A stretch of 64,000 bases of DNA from NCBI GenBank assembly GCA_020638135.1, contig JACKJE010000010.1, forward strand, positions 1-64,000, read 5' to 3'. The DNA is from Methylobacteriaceae bacterium. Its GTDB lineage: Bacteria; Pseudomonadota; Alphaproteobacteria; Rhizobiales; Beijerinckiaceae. This document shows, one piece after another, positions 25,983 to 35,297 of the stretch. Positions within the stretch are counted from its first letter, which is position 1. Every line of letters starts with the position of its first letter. The notes beneath the pieces were generated by a model that saw only the letters and a list, made by a program, of their open reading frames with translations, ran no database searches and was not told the origin of the DNA. The position numbers and the translations under genes were made by a program.

Positions 25983-27284
25983 ATGAGCGCGACAATGGAG
26001 CCGATCGAACGCGCCAGCCGCGAGGAATTGCAGGCGCTGCAGCTCGAGCGCCTGAAATGGTCGCTGAAGCGCGCCTATGACAAGGTCCCGCATTATCGCA
26101 AGAAATTCGACGCCGCCGGCGTGAGGCCGGACGATCTGAAATCGCTTGCCGATCTCGCCAACTTCCCGTTCACCGCCAAGGCCGACCTGCGCGAGACCTA
26201 TCCCTACGGCCTTTTCGCCTCGCCGATGCGCGACATCGTGCGCGTGCATGCGTCGTCCGGTACGACAGGCAAGCCGACAGTTGTCGGCTACACGCAGAAG
26301 GACGTCGACACCTGGGCCGATCTCATGGCGCGCTCCTTCCGCGCCGCCGGCATCGGCCCGGACGACATCATTCTCAATTCATACGGCTATGGCCTGTTCA
26401 CCGGCGGCCTCGGCGCCCATTACGGCGGCGAGCGGCTCGGCGCCGCCGTTATACCCATGTCCGGCGGCCAGACCGAAAAGCAGGTCCAGCTCATCCAGGA
26501 TTTCAAGCCGACGGTCCTGCTGTGTACGCCCTCCTATGCGCTGACCATCGCCGATGAGCTTGCGCGGCAGGGCATCAGGCCGAACGACACCAGCCTGCGT
26601 GTCGGCGTCTTCGGCGCCGAACCCTGGACCAACGAGATGAGGCGCGAAATCGAACAAAAACTCGGCATCGACGCTGTCGATCTCTACGGCCTTTCGGAGG
26701 TCATGGGGCCGGGCGTCGCCTGCGAATGCGTCGAGACGAAAGACGGGCCGCACATCTGGGAGGATCATTTCTATCCAGAGGTGATCAATCCGCAGACCGG
26801 CGAACCTGTGGCGGACGGCGAGGAGGGCGAACTCGTCTTCACTTCGCTCACCAAGGAAGCTCTGCCGATCATCCGCTATCGCACGCGCGATCTGACGCGC
26901 CTTTTGCCCGGCACGGCGCGGACCATGCGGCGCATGGGCAAGATCGCCGGCCGTTCCGACGACATGCTGATCATACGCGGCGTCAACATGTTCCCGACTC
27001 AGATCGAGGAGATCCTGCTGCGCAATCCGCATCTGTGCGGCCACTACCAGATTGTCGTGTCTCGCGACCACAATCTCGACGAACTCGATGTCTTCGTCGA
27101 GCTGATGCCGCAGAGTTCCGACGAGATCGGGCCGGGTCAGCGCGACGATATTGCGCGCGACGTATCGCATCACATCAAGACATTCGTCGGCGTCACCGCG
27201 CGCATCCATGTCGTCGACCCCGACTCGATCGAGCGCGTCGTCGTCGGCAAGGCGAAACGGGTGATCGACAACCGGCCCAAATAG
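25983..27284 (+). CDS. padJ: phenylacetate-CoA ligase
   Basis: AMP-forming adenylating enzyme of 433 residues (PaaK family) that converts phenylacetate, CoA and ATP to phenylacetyl-CoA, the substrate of PadBCD. Typical features: KVPHYRKKFDAAGV near residue 35, the P-loop-like VHASSGTTGKPTVVGYTQKD at about 91-110, YGLSEVMGPGVACEC, and the hinge/C-terminal IAGRSDDMLIIRGVNMFPTQ. A GGGAGAGG lies just ahead of the ATG. The length and the sequence are closest in character to PaaK-type ligases rather than benzoate-CoA ligases (about 520 residues). The symbol padJ follows the anaerobic context; paaK is the aerobic name. Confidence 0.9.
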   Translation: MSATMEPIERASREELQALQLERLKWSLKRAYDKVPHYRKKFDAAGVRPDDLKSLADLANFPFTAKADLRETYPYGLFASPMRDIVRVHASSGTTGKPTVVGYTQKDVDTWADLMARSFRAAGIGPDDIILNSYGYGLFTGGLGAHYGGERLGAAVIPMSGGQTEKQVQLIQDFKPTVLLCTPSYALTIADELARQGIRPNDTSLRVGVFGAEPWTNEMRREIEQKLGIDAVDLYGLSEVMGPGVACECVETKDGPHIWEDHFYPEVINPQTGEPVADGEEGELVFTSLTKEALPIIRYRTRDLTRLLPGTARTMRRMGKIAGRSDDMLIIRGVNMFPTQIEEILLRNPHLCGHYQIVVSRDHNLDELDVFVELMPQSSDEIGPGQRDDIARDVSHHIKTFVGVTARIHVVDPDSIERVVVGKAKRVIDNRPK

Positions 27285-27306
27285 CCGAGAGCCGGACACG
27301 CGAGAA

Positions 27307-28254
27307 ATGGCGAACCGACAGCTCAGCCAATGGATCGAGAAGCGGCTCGGCGAGCGCCCGCCGCGCGCCAATTCGCTGATCATCACCGTCTATGGCGACA
27401 TGATCGCGCCGCATGGCGGCGCGGTCTGGCTCGGCGGCTTCATCCGGCTGGTGGAGCCTCTCGGCCTCAATGCGCGCCTCGTCCGCACGTCGGTGTTTCG
27501 CCTGTCGCGCGAAAAATGGCTGGTGTCCGAACAGATAGGCCGGCGCAGTTTCTACAGTTTGACGGAAACAGGCCGTCGCCGTTTCGAACACGCTTACCGA
27601 CGCATCTACGAAGACGCGCGCGACGCCTGGGATGGCGAATGGCGCATTGTGCTCTTGTCCGGCGACGGCCTCGCCGCGACTGCGCGGGACGCTCTGCGCA
27701 AGGAGTTGTTGTGGGAGGGCTATGGTGCGATCGCGCCCGGCATTCTCGCGCATCCCTCGGCGCGCACCGAGGAATTGATGGACATTCTCCAGACGTTGGG
27801 CGCGCATGACAAGGTTGTCGCGCTACAGGCGCGCACGCTCGGCGCGCTGTCGAGCCGGCCGCTGAAGGACATCGTCGACCAGTGCTGGCGTCTCGGCGAA
27901 GTCGCCGGCGAATATCAGGATTTCGTCGACGCGTTTCGTCCCGTGGCGCGCGCGATGCGGGCCGGCGCCGATGTCGATCCCGAGCAATGTTTCATCGTGC
28001 GCACGCTGCTCATGCATGAATTCCGTCGTGTGCAGTTGCGCGATCCGCTGCTTCCGCGCCAGTTGCTACCGGTGGAATGGCCGGGCGATACGGCGCGCGC
28101 GCTCTGTCGCGAGATCTATGCGGCCTGCTGGCGCGACAGCGAGGCGCATCTGATGGATGCGCTCGAGACTGCCGATGGCCCATTGCCGCCGGCGGCCGAG
28201 AGCGCGCAGTCGCGCTTCGCCGGCTTCGGCGCAGACGCCGAAGCCGCCGCATGA
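27307..28254 (+). CDS. paaX: PaaX-family transcriptional regulator
   Basis: A 315-residue repressor of the PaaX family, which responds to phenylacetyl-CoA. An N-terminal winged-helix part (ANSLIITVYGDMIAPHGGAV, then LNARLVRTSVFRLSREKWL, then GRRSFYSLTETGRRRF) precedes the central PaaX domain (WDGEWRIVLLSGDGL, LWEGYGAIAPGILAHPS) and the C-terminal PaaX_C domain (VRTLLMHEFRRVQLRDPLLPRQLL). It follows the ligase by 22 bases, so it is probably in the same transcript and would regulate padBCD-padJ. The operator cannot be assigned with certainty. Confidence 0.92.
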   Translation: MANRQLSQWIEKRLGERPPRANSLIITVYGDMIAPHGGAVWLGGFIRLVEPLGLNARLVRTSVFRLSREKWLVSEQIGRRSFYSLTETGRRRFEHAYRRIYEDARDAWDGEWRIVLLSGDGLAATARDALRKELLWEGYGAIAPGILAHPSARTEELMDILQTLGAHDKVVALQARTLGALSSRPLKDIVDQCWRLGEVAGEYQDFVDAFRPVARAMRAGADVDPEQCFIVRTLLMHEFRRVQLRDPLLPRQLLPVEWPGDTARALCREIYAACWRDSEAHLMDALETADGPLPPAAESAQSRFAGFGADAEAAA

Positions 28255-28258
28255 GCGC

Positions 28259-29434
28259 TCAGTAGGGCAGGCCGACGTAGTTTTCCGCCAGCGCCGTCTG
28301 CGCGGCCTTCGAACTGAAGAGATAATCGAGTTCGGCCTGCTGGATCTTGCGGTCGAAGCCGGAGGAGTCCGGAAAATTGTGCAGGAGCTGCGTCATCCAC
28401 CAGGAGAAGCGCTCGGCCTTCCAGATGCGTGCGAGCGCCAGCTGCGAATAGCCATCGAGCCCGGTCTCACGACCGTCGCGGTAATAGTCGATCAGAGCGC
28501 GCGATAGATAGGCGACGTCGCTCGCCGCCAGGTTGAGCCCCTTGGCGCCGGTCGGCGGCACGATATGCGCGGCGTCGCCGGCAAGAAACAGACGACCATG
28601 CCGCATCGGCTCGGCGACGAAACTGCGCAGCGGCGCAATGCTCTTCTCGATCGATGGACCGGTCTGCAGGTTTGTCGCCGCGCGTGAATCGAGCCGCAGC
28701 TTCAACTCGTCCCAGAAGCGCTCGTCCGGCCATTCCTCGATCTTTTCGTCGAGCCGGCATTGCAGGTAGTAGCGGCTGCGCGTGTGCGAACGCATCGAGC
28801 AGAGCGCGAATCCGCGCTCGTGATTGACATAGATGAGTTCCTCCGAGACCGGCGGCTTGTCGACGAGAACGCCGAGCCAGCCGAACGGATAGACCCGTTC
28901 GAAAGTGCGCAGGAGATCGGCCGGCATCGTCTTGCGGCTCACGCCGTGGAATCCATCGCAGCCCGCCACGAAATCGCAGGCGATTTCGTGAGCCGCGCCA
29001 TCCTTCGTCCAGGTCACGCGTGGCCTGTTCGTCTCGATATCGTGGATCGCGACATCGAGCGCCTCGTAGACCGTCGGCGCGCCGCAGGCCTCGCGCACGT
29101 CCATCAGGTCGTGCGTCACCTCGGTCTGCCCGTAGACCATCACCGTCTTGCCGGTCAGGCCCTTGAAGTCGATACGGTGGCGGACGCCGCCGAAAGCGAT
29201 TTCCGTCCCGTCGTGCGGCAGACCCTCGCGCCGCATTCGTTCGCCGGCGCCAGCCTCCTCGATCAGGCCGACCGCGCCCTGTTCGAGCACGCCGGCGCGA
29301 ATGCGCCCGAGCACATAGTCCTTGGATTTCTGCTCGAGGATGATCGTATCGATCCCCGCCTTGTGCAGCAGCTGACCGAGCAGAAGGCCCGAAGGTCCCG
29401 ACCCGATGATGACGACCTGCGTCCGCTTCGACAT
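28259..29434 (-). CDS. pobA: 4-hydroxybenzoate 3-monooxygenase
   Basis: FAD-dependent aromatic hydroxylase that uses oxygen and NADPH to convert 4-hydroxybenzoate to protocatechuate, 391 residues (usual length about 394). The dinucleotide motif VVIIGSGPSGLLLGQLL is at the N-terminus, CDGFHGVSR in the middle and GDAAHIVPPTGAKGLNLAASD near residue 285; the C-terminus ends NYVGLPY as in the Pseudomonas enzyme. The ATG at 29434 follows GGGGAAG. It is an aerobic-pathway gene next to an anaerobic one, and no PobR regulator or protocatechuate genes are in the window. It converges with paaX with a 4-base gap. Confidence 0.94.
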   Translation of the reverse strand: MSKRTQVVIIGSGPSGLLLGQLLHKAGIDTIILEQKSKDYVLGRIRAGVLEQGAVGLIEEAGAGERMRREGLPHDGTEIAFGGVRHRIDFKGLTGKTVMVYGQTEVTHDLMDVREACGAPTVYEALDVAIHDIETNRPRVTWTKDGAAHEIACDFVAGCDGFHGVSRKTMPADLLRTFERVYPFGWLGVLVDKPPVSEELIYVNHERGFALCSMRSHTRSRYYLQCRLDEKIEEWPDERFWDELKLRLDSRAATNLQTGPSIEKSIAPLRSFVAEPMRHGRLFLAGDAAHIVPPTGAKGLNLAASDVAYLSRALIDYYRDGRETGLDGYSQLALARIWKAERFSWWMTQLLHNFPDSSGFDRKIQQAELDYLFSSKAAQTALAENYVGLPY

Positions 29435-29595
29435 TTCGCTTCCCCGTGCGCGCATTCGGCTGGTGCGCTTGCTTCCCGCGAGACTAGATCAGCCCGCCCG
29501 CGCGCGAAATCGCATCGGAGCGAATCGGTCATTCAAAGTTTGGGGTTCGCGTTTCGAAAATTGCAGGCCGCCACGGCGCGGCCGGGCGTCGCCGC

Positions 29596-30315
29596 TCAGC
29601 CGTTGGTCGTCGGCGCCTTGGACGGATCGGGCGCGGCAGCGGCGACTTTGCCGGGAGCCGGCTCGCTTTCTGCAATCGCGCGCGCGTCGCCGAAGGCTTT
29701 GACGCCAAGGCCGACGACGGCGATTGCGCCAAGGCTCAGGATGGCGACGTCGATCCGCGTCAGCGCGCCGAGCAACGGCTCCCTGAGGTCGAGCGCGGCG
29801 CCAAGGCAGGCCCAGACGATCATGAGTATGCGAAATTCGGTCGCGCCGAGACCGATGTAGGACATCTGGTGGATGTGGTGCGCCGCCGCCCGGATGTATG
29901 TGTAGGCGGAAAAGAGCAGATAGCAGAGCAGGACCACCAGCGCCGACACGAGCGACAGGAAGGGCGAAAGGCCGAAGGCGACGATGATCAGGATCTGCGA
30001 GAAAAGGTCGCAGGTATGGTCGACCAGGAAGCCGAAGCGCGGCCGCTCTTCCCGCCGGTAGCGCGCCAGCGAACCGTCGAGCGAATCGCCAAACCAGTTC
30101 AGCGCCACCCCGACGATGACCGCTGGCAGGAAGGCGTAGGACCAGTTGCAGCCAACCAGAGCGGTGGCGGCGACGAACGAACCCGCCATGCCGACGCCCG
30201 TCAAATGCAGCGAGGTCATAGACGACGGAATTTGCGGCAAAATCCAGCGGATGAGCGCTTGTTCGCCCTCTGCCAGGAAGCTGCGGTTACGCCGCGTGGG
30301 ATTGGCGTGGCTCAC
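29596..30315 (-). CDS. CDP-alcohol phosphatidyltransferase family protein
   Basis: A 239-residue inner-membrane enzyme with five or six hydrophobic segments. The family catalytic motif DGX2ARX8GX3DX3D is complete in FGDSLDGSLARYRR followed by GFLVDHTCD. Such enzymes join a CDP-activated lipid to an alcohol (glycerol phosphate, serine, inositol or choline); which alcohol is not evident. The start is a GTG (30315). The C-terminal 30 residues are Ala/Pro-rich and look disordered. It lies 78 bases after a polysaccharide export gene on the same strand. Confidence 0.85.
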   Translation of the reverse strand: MSHANPTRRNRSFLAEGEQALIRWILPQIPSSMTSLHLTGVGMAGSFVAATALVGCNWSYAFLPAVIVGVALNWFGDSLDGSLARYRREERPRFGFLVDHTCDLFSQILIIVAFGLSPFLSLVSALVVLLCYLLFSAYTYIRAAAHHIHQMSYIGLGATEFRILMIVWACLGAALDLREPLLGALTRIDVAILSLGAIAVVGLGVKAFGDARAIAESEPAPGKVAAAAPDPSKAPTTNG

Positions 30316-30393
30316 GGTCGGTTGCTCTGCTTTCGCTTAGCGCGGGTCGGGCGTACGCCCCGATGACCCGCGCGTCAATTCGTTTCTACGCCC

Positions 30394-31581
30394 TCAACAC
30401 TTCCCGGACCGGCAGATTGCGACGGCCATTGTGGCGCCGCTCATGGCGGGCTGGGAGATCGTGGCGAACAGCTGCATCGCCTTGTAGAACTCGGCCGAGG
30501 GCGCGGCGGCGACGTAGATCACGTCCTTGTTGCGCACCGCAAATCCGCGCGCCAGGAAATAGGTCGCCGTGTCCTTCAGGTTGATGCGGTAGACGACATT
30601 GACCGTCTGGGCGCCGGGCGCGATCGGATAGGCCGGATCGAGCGCGCGCGCGATCGCGGCGGGCTCGGCGCGCAGCAGGAACACGCCTTCGGGATTGGCC
30701 ATTTCCGCCTGCAGCCCGCCGGCCTTGGCGACCGCCTCTTCCAGCGTGATGCCGGCGGCGTCGAACTTCACGAGTTCGTTGCGGCCCGTCGAGCCGAAGG
30801 CGGTAAAGGTCTGCGGCTGGCTTTCCACCGTGACGACGTCGCGCGGGCGCACGAAAATATTCTCGCGCGGATGGGCGAGCAGCGCCTGCATCGGAATCTT
30901 GGCCGTCGTCGAGCCTCTGGAAAGGGAAATGAACACGTCGTGCACCGGGGCCTTCAGCCCGCCGGCGGCCGCGATCACGTCGAGAATGCGTTCGCCGCGC
31001 GCCGACAGCGGGACCTGCGCGCCATTGCTCACCTCGCCGGTCACCGTGACGGAATTGGACAGGTTCTTGGTCACCGTCACCAGCGCCTGCGGCTCGATCG
31101 CCTTGCCGACGAGGCGGGCGACGATGGTCTTTTCGACCTGCGCCGGCGTCAGGCCGGCGACCCGGATGCGCCCGGCGTAGGGAATGGTGATCGCCCCGTC
31201 GCGGCCGACCGCCTGTTCGGGGATCGCCGCCGAATGCGAGCCGGCGGTCACGCCATTGACGGCGGCCGACGAGAACAGGCCGCCGGACGCCGCCTCCCAG
31301 ACGGTGACGGAGACCGAATCGCCGATCCCGATGGCGGGCGAGGGCGCCCCGTCATGCGCGCCGAACCGGCCGGCCAGCGTCAGGTTGGGCACGCGCTTGA
31401 GAATGGCGACGGTCGCAGGCGTCAGGTCGGCGACCAGATAGCGCGGCCCCGCCTCCGGATCGCCGGAGACGGCCTGCTGCGCCACATCGCTCGCCGAAGG
31501 ACCCTGCGCCGGGAAAAAACCGCACCCCGAAACCCCGAGGCCAAGACCAAGCACAAGACATATCGTCGAATGTCGAACCAT
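30394..31581 (-). CDS. polysaccharide biosynthesis/export lipoprotein
   Basis: Outer-membrane or periplasmic polysaccharide export protein of the Wza/BexD/KpsD class, 395 residues. A lipoprotein signal (ICLVLGLGLGVSGC) is followed by the Poly_export domain (IGIGDSVSVTVWEA, VGRDGAITIPYAGRIRVAGL, QVEKTIVARL) and SLBB-type repeats (VTVTGEVSNGAQVPLSARGE and later TAFGSTGRNELVKFDAAGIT). Partner genes for a capsule or exopolysaccharide system (Wzc-like kinase, glycosyltransferases) are not adjacent, so the exported polymer is unknown. Confidence 0.9.
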   Translation of the reverse strand: MVRHSTICLVLGLGLGVSGCGFFPAQGPSASDVAQQAVSGDPEAGPRYLVADLTPATVAILKRVPNLTLAGRFGAHDGAPSPAIGIGDSVSVTVWEAASGGLFSSAAVNGVTAGSHSAAIPEQAVGRDGAITIPYAGRIRVAGLTPAQVEKTIVARLVGKAIEPQALVTVTKNLSNSVTVTGEVSNGAQVPLSARGERILDVIAAAGGLKAPVHDVFISLSRGSTTAKIPMQALLAHPRENIFVRPRDVVTVESQPQTFTAFGSTGRNELVKFDAAGITLEEAVAKAGGLQAEMANPEGVFLLRAEPAAIARALDPAYPIAPGAQTVNVVYRINLKDTATYFLARGFAVRNKDVIYVAAAPSAEFYKAMQLFATISQPAMSGATMAVAICRSGKC

Positions 31582-31737
31582 GAAGCCCCGGAGCAGGCGG
31601 TCGCCGACCGGCGCGCCAAAAGCGGCGCGATCCAGCCGAGGCCGCGCAAATCGCTGGGCGTAGTCTAGTTTCAGCGGGGTATCAAAACTATGGCGGGACG
31701 GCGCAATTCCGGCTGCTGCGGCAGGTTTGCCACAGTC

Positions 31738-32943
31738 TCAGTTCGCCTTCGCCGCCGCGACCTGCGCGGAAGTCGGTTGAGGAGCCTCGGCCTGCGATTG
31801 CGCCCGCCCGGCCTTGCTCCAGGGCGGGGACTTGAACCAGGACACGATCGCCGCGGCCGCGACGAGGATCGCGAAACCGACGACATTCGCCGCTACGCTC
31901 GCGACGAAGCCACGCCCGACGAAGTCGAGAACCATCCCGAGCGCCTGCGCCGCGACCAGTCCGGTGAGGAACACGGCGAGCGTCTGCTGTCCGACCCGAC
32001 GGACGCGCTCCGCGAGAAAGCCGTGCAGGTTGCGGCCCTGCGGCCCGACCGCCAGGAAAGCCAGATAGGCGGTCGCCATGAAATGCAGGTAGCGCAGCGC
32101 GCCGATATTGGTCTTGTCGATCGCCGGCGCCAGCCATTGATGGATTGCGCCGAGCGCGGGGACATAGCCCCAGCCCGCGTGGCAGGAGAAACTGTCCTGA
32201 CAGGAGACTGGCGCGGCGATCAGCACGAACGCCACAGCGAGAATCGCCAGCCGCATGTCGCGCGGCGGCGCCGGCAGCCAGCCGCGCATGAAGCCGAAGC
32301 CGGTGAAGAAGATCAGCTGCCAGCCGAAAGGGTTGAAAAACCAGGTTCGGCCCGTGGCCGCGTCCGCGGTCAATTGCAGGTAGCCGGATTGGGCGGCGAG
32401 CCACAGCGCAAGCGACGCGGCGACCGGCAGCGCGCGGTGGATGCGTTCGAGCGTCATCATGGCGGGAATCATCGCCAGGATGGCGAGATACATCGGCAGA
32501 ATGTCGAAATAGTTCGGAATGAAGCGCAGGGTCATGATCGACCCGATGTAGCTCTTGAAATCCGCTAGTACGGGATCGATCAGCAATCCCTCGGCATAGC
32601 GGCCCGTCCCCAGCCATTGATCGGCGCTCGCCACCAGGCCGAGCACGACGAAAAAGCCGCCGATATGCGCCCAATAGACCTGCCAGACCCGATGCAGGAT
32701 CCGCAGGGCGCCGAACAGGAGGCCGTTCCGGTCGAATATGGCGGCGAAAGCGAGCGCGGACGCCATGCCGGAGCAGAATACGAAGAGATCGGCGGCGTCG
32801 CTGAAGCCGAAGCGCGCCGGAATCCAGTTGGTCCAGGGGTTCCACGGAATATGCGCGACCAGGATGATGAACATCCCGAGCCCGCGGAAAAAGTCGAGAC
32901 GCGGGTCGCGCGGCGCGCGTGCGCCTTCGCCGATCTGCTTCAT
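31738..32943 (-). CDS. opgC: OpgC family membrane protein
   Basis: A 401-residue membrane protein of the OpgC family (acyltransferase-like fold, about ten transmembrane segments), which in known cases succinylates periplasmic glucans. The N-terminus RDPRLDFFRGLGMFIILVAH is the family hallmark, followed by FGFSDAADLFVFCSGMASAL and a later FNPFGWQLIFFTGFGFMRGW. The ATG has a strong GGAGGAG upstream that overlaps the end of the TPR gene, so the two are likely co-transcribed. No opgGH-like glucan synthesis genes are in the window. The last 35 residues are Ala/Gln-rich. Confidence 0.87.
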   Translation of the reverse strand: MKQIGEGARAPRDPRLDFFRGLGMFIILVAHIPWNPWTNWIPARFGFSDAADLFVFCSGMASALAFAAIFDRNGLLFGALRILHRVWQVYWAHIGGFFVVLGLVASADQWLGTGRYAEGLLIDPVLADFKSYIGSIMTLRFIPNYFDILPMYLAILAMIPAMMTLERIHRALPVAASLALWLAAQSGYLQLTADAATGRTWFFNPFGWQLIFFTGFGFMRGWLPAPPRDMRLAILAVAFVLIAAPVSCQDSFSCHAGWGYVPALGAIHQWLAPAIDKTNIGALRYLHFMATAYLAFLAVGPQGRNLHGFLAERVRRVGQQTLAVFLTGLVAAQALGMVLDFVGRGFVASVAANVVGFAILVAAAAIVSWFKSPPWSKAGRAQSQAEAPQPTSAQVAAAKAN

Positions 32944-32956
32944 CCGCTCCTCCGCC

Positions 32957-34297
32957 TCACGCCACTTCCAGCGTCCGGGCCGACCGCTCGGCGCGCGCCC
33001 GCGCGATCTGCTCGAATCGATCGACGCGCAACCGGCCGCGCCCCTTCAGCACACGTTCCAGCTCGTGTTGCGAGCCGCCTTCGGCCGCCAATAGCGCCAG
33101 CGTCCGCAGGAACACGTCGCGCTGCGCGGCGCTGCCGCCGAGGCGCCTGATGTCGTCGAGTTCAGTCCGATATGGCGCGGATCGCGCATCGTCGTCGAGC
33201 AGGCCTGCGAACCGCGCGGCAAGCTCCGCGCCCACCACGCGGGCGACCCGGTCCTGATCGCGGTCGCCGGACAGCGCGCTGCGTTCGAGCGTCGCGACGA
33301 TCGCGCCCGCCGTCGCCCGGTCGCCGACGGCGACCGCCGTCAGCAGATGATGCAGCAGCGCGAACACCAGCGAACAATCGCCGGCGCGCCGCTGCGCCAG
33401 CTCGGCGAGTTCGCGCCAACGGTCTCCGACCGCCACGCCCTCCTGCCGCATCCGCCAGAGCAGCGAAACGGCATTGGCGATGTCGCGGAAATCGTCGGTC
33501 GTCCGCGGGCGGACGTGCCGGTCGTAGAGGTCGAGCGCAACGTCAGCGCGGCCTTGCGCCATGTGGCACAACGCCAGATGCCAGGCCATGTGGAACGCGA
33601 AATTGTTGCAGCCGCTCCACATGTCGCGCGTCCGTTCGAGCCAGGCGATGCCAGCTTCGGCGCGTCCCGACGTTTCGTAGACGTGACCGACGGCATGCGC
33701 GCCCCAGGCGTCGAAGGGCTCGTGCTCGACCGCGCTCAGGCCGACGCGCTCGGCCTCGGCCAGCTCCCCATTCTCGCCGAGAGCGAAGGAATGGCAGCCG
33801 AGAACGTAGCCGTAACCTGGCGCGGTCGCAGACCAGCGCGCGACCGCCTGTCGGGTCGTGCGCAGCATGCCGGCGGCGTCGCCGCTCATGAAGCGCAATC
33901 CATGGCTGAGCTTCAGCGCCAGCAGGTCGCGCGGCTGTTCGGTCAGATGCGCGTCGAGACGATCGGCAGCCCGCAGCAGCCGACCGGCGGCGGCATGTTC
34001 GGCGGCGCAAACGAGCGCGTGTTCGCCCGGCGTCGCGGCGCCGGGTCGAAGCGCCGCGCCGGCTGTCGCGGCATGCCTGTGCGCGGCCTCGATTGTTTCA
34101 GAGCGCGCCAGCGACACGCAGCACAGGGCGCGCAAGGCATGGGCGGCGACGAAATCCGGTTCCGCGCCCAGCGCGTCCTCGATCGCGACCGCCGCGTCGG
34201 GCCGGTGCGCGAGCACGTTCCACACGGCGCGTTCGAAGGCTTCGATCGCGCGCTGCGAGACGCCCGAATGTTCACCGGAATAGATGTCGATCGCCAT
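32957..34297 (-). CDS. tetratricopeptide-repeat protein
   Basis: A 446-residue soluble, helix-rich protein with TPR-like repeats across its length: ALGAEPDFVAAHALRALCCV, LDAHLTEQPRDLLALKLSHG, AVEHEPFDAWGAHAVGHVYE and NNFAFHMAWHLALCHMAQGR. The pattern resembles a large uncharacterised group of bacterial TPR proteins of 430-480 residues. No signal peptide or membrane segment is visible, so it is probably cytoplasmic. It lies just upstream of opgC with a 13-base gap. The function is unknown. Confidence 0.72.
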   Translation of the reverse strand: MAIDIYSGEHSGVSQRAIEAFERAVWNVLAHRPDAAVAIEDALGAEPDFVAAHALRALCCVSLARSETIEAAHRHAATAGAALRPGAATPGEHALVCAAEHAAAGRLLRAADRLDAHLTEQPRDLLALKLSHGLRFMSGDAAGMLRTTRQAVARWSATAPGYGYVLGCHSFALGENGELAEAERVGLSAVEHEPFDAWGAHAVGHVYETSGRAEAGIAWLERTRDMWSGCNNFAFHMAWHLALCHMAQGRADVALDLYDRHVRPRTTDDFRDIANAVSLLWRMRQEGVAVGDRWRELAELAQRRAGDCSLVFALLHHLLTAVAVGDRATAGAIVATLERSALSGDRDQDRVARVVGAELAARFAGLLDDDARSAPYRTELDDIRRLGGSAAQRDVFLRTLALLAAEGGSQHELERVLKGRGRLRVDRFEQIARARAERSARTLEVA

Positions 34298-34463
34298 GGC
34301 TTAGCTTCCCGCATGCGTTTGCGCTCGATGATCAAATTACGCGCGATCCGCGCGATGCGAAGTCACGAAGCCACGTCAGAATTCACGAAACGCGCACGAT
34401 TGCGTGAACACGCGTCGGCGGCCCGTGGACGCGACGACGCGAATGTGGCGAGATCGGCGCCGC

Positions 34464-35294
34464 ATGAAACGTCACGTTGCCGTTTGCATTCTTGTCGCGC
34501 TTGCGTCGCTTGCGTCGCGCGCGGCGTCCGCTTGCGACGCGACGACGCCCTGCGAGGTCGCTTCCGGCCGCTACTACGTTCGACCTCCGGCGGGGTGGGA
34601 TGGCGCGCGCCCTCTGCCGGTCGCGGTCTATTTTCACGGCTACCGCAGTTCTGCGGCCGATGCGATGGCCGACCGAGCGCTCGGGGATGCACTGTCGAAG
34701 GCGGGCGTTCTGCTGGTCGCCCCTGACGGGCTCGACGGCCGCTGGACAATAGCGGGCAAGCTCTCGGCGGGGCGCGACGACCTCGCCTTCGTGCGCGATG
34801 TGCTGGCAGATCTGCGTCGTCGCTATCCCATAGACGAGAGACGGCTCGTCGCGACCGGGTTTTCGGCCGGCGGCTTCATGGTCTGGCAGATCGCCTGTAC
34901 GGCGGGCGGTCTTTTTGCGGCCTACGCGCCGATCTCCGGCGCGTTTCTCGATCCGATCCCCGATCATTGCCCGACTGGACCCGCGTCCCTGCGCCATGTT
35001 CACGGAACCGCCGATGTCGTCGTGCCGATGGCCGGCCGCTGGATCGCGGGCGGTCGCGTGCGGCAGTCGGATGTCGACGCGAGTGTCGCGCGCCTGCGCG
35101 AAATCGACGGTTGCCCCGAGCGGCCGAAACGCGAGGAGCGTCGCGGCGAACTTGTGTGCCGGGTCTGGCCAGCCGCCGCCTGCGCCAGCGGCCGGGAAAT
35201 CGAATTGTGCCTGCATGGCGGCGGACATTCCTTCGAGCCGGCCTGGATCGTCGACGCCGTGGACTGGGCAGGGCGCCTTGCGCCTCCGCCCTGA
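34464..35294 (+). CDS. secreted alpha/beta-hydrolase (PHB depolymerase/feruloyl esterase-like)
   Basis: A 276-residue exported esterase of the LpqC/CE1 type. A signal peptide (MKRHVAVCILVALASLASRA) is followed by LPVAVYFHGYRSSAADAMA, the nucleophile elbow GFSAGGFMVW near residue 134, and HGTADVVVP with GGGHSFEPAW supplying the acid and histidine regions. Cysteine pairs near the mature N- and C-termini (ACDATTPCE; AACASGREIELCLHGGG) suggest disulfide bonds in the periplasm or outside the cell. It could be a type II secretion substrate, but nothing in the sequence proves that. The ATG at 34464 is preferred because the signal peptide begins there; an ATG upstream adds 20 residues. Confidence 0.78.
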   Translation: MKRHVAVCILVALASLASRAASACDATTPCEVASGRYYVRPPAGWDGARPLPVAVYFHGYRSSAADAMADRALGDALSKAGVLLVAPDGLDGRWTIAGKLSAGRDDLAFVRDVLADLRRRYPIDERRLVATGFSAGGFMVWQIACTAGGLFAAYAPISGAFLDPIPDHCPTGPASLRHVHGTADVVVPMAGRWIAGGRVRQSDVDASVARLREIDGCPERPKREERRGELVCRVWPAAACASGREIELCLHGGGHSFEPAWIVDAVDWAGRLAPPP

Positions 35295-35297
35295 AGG

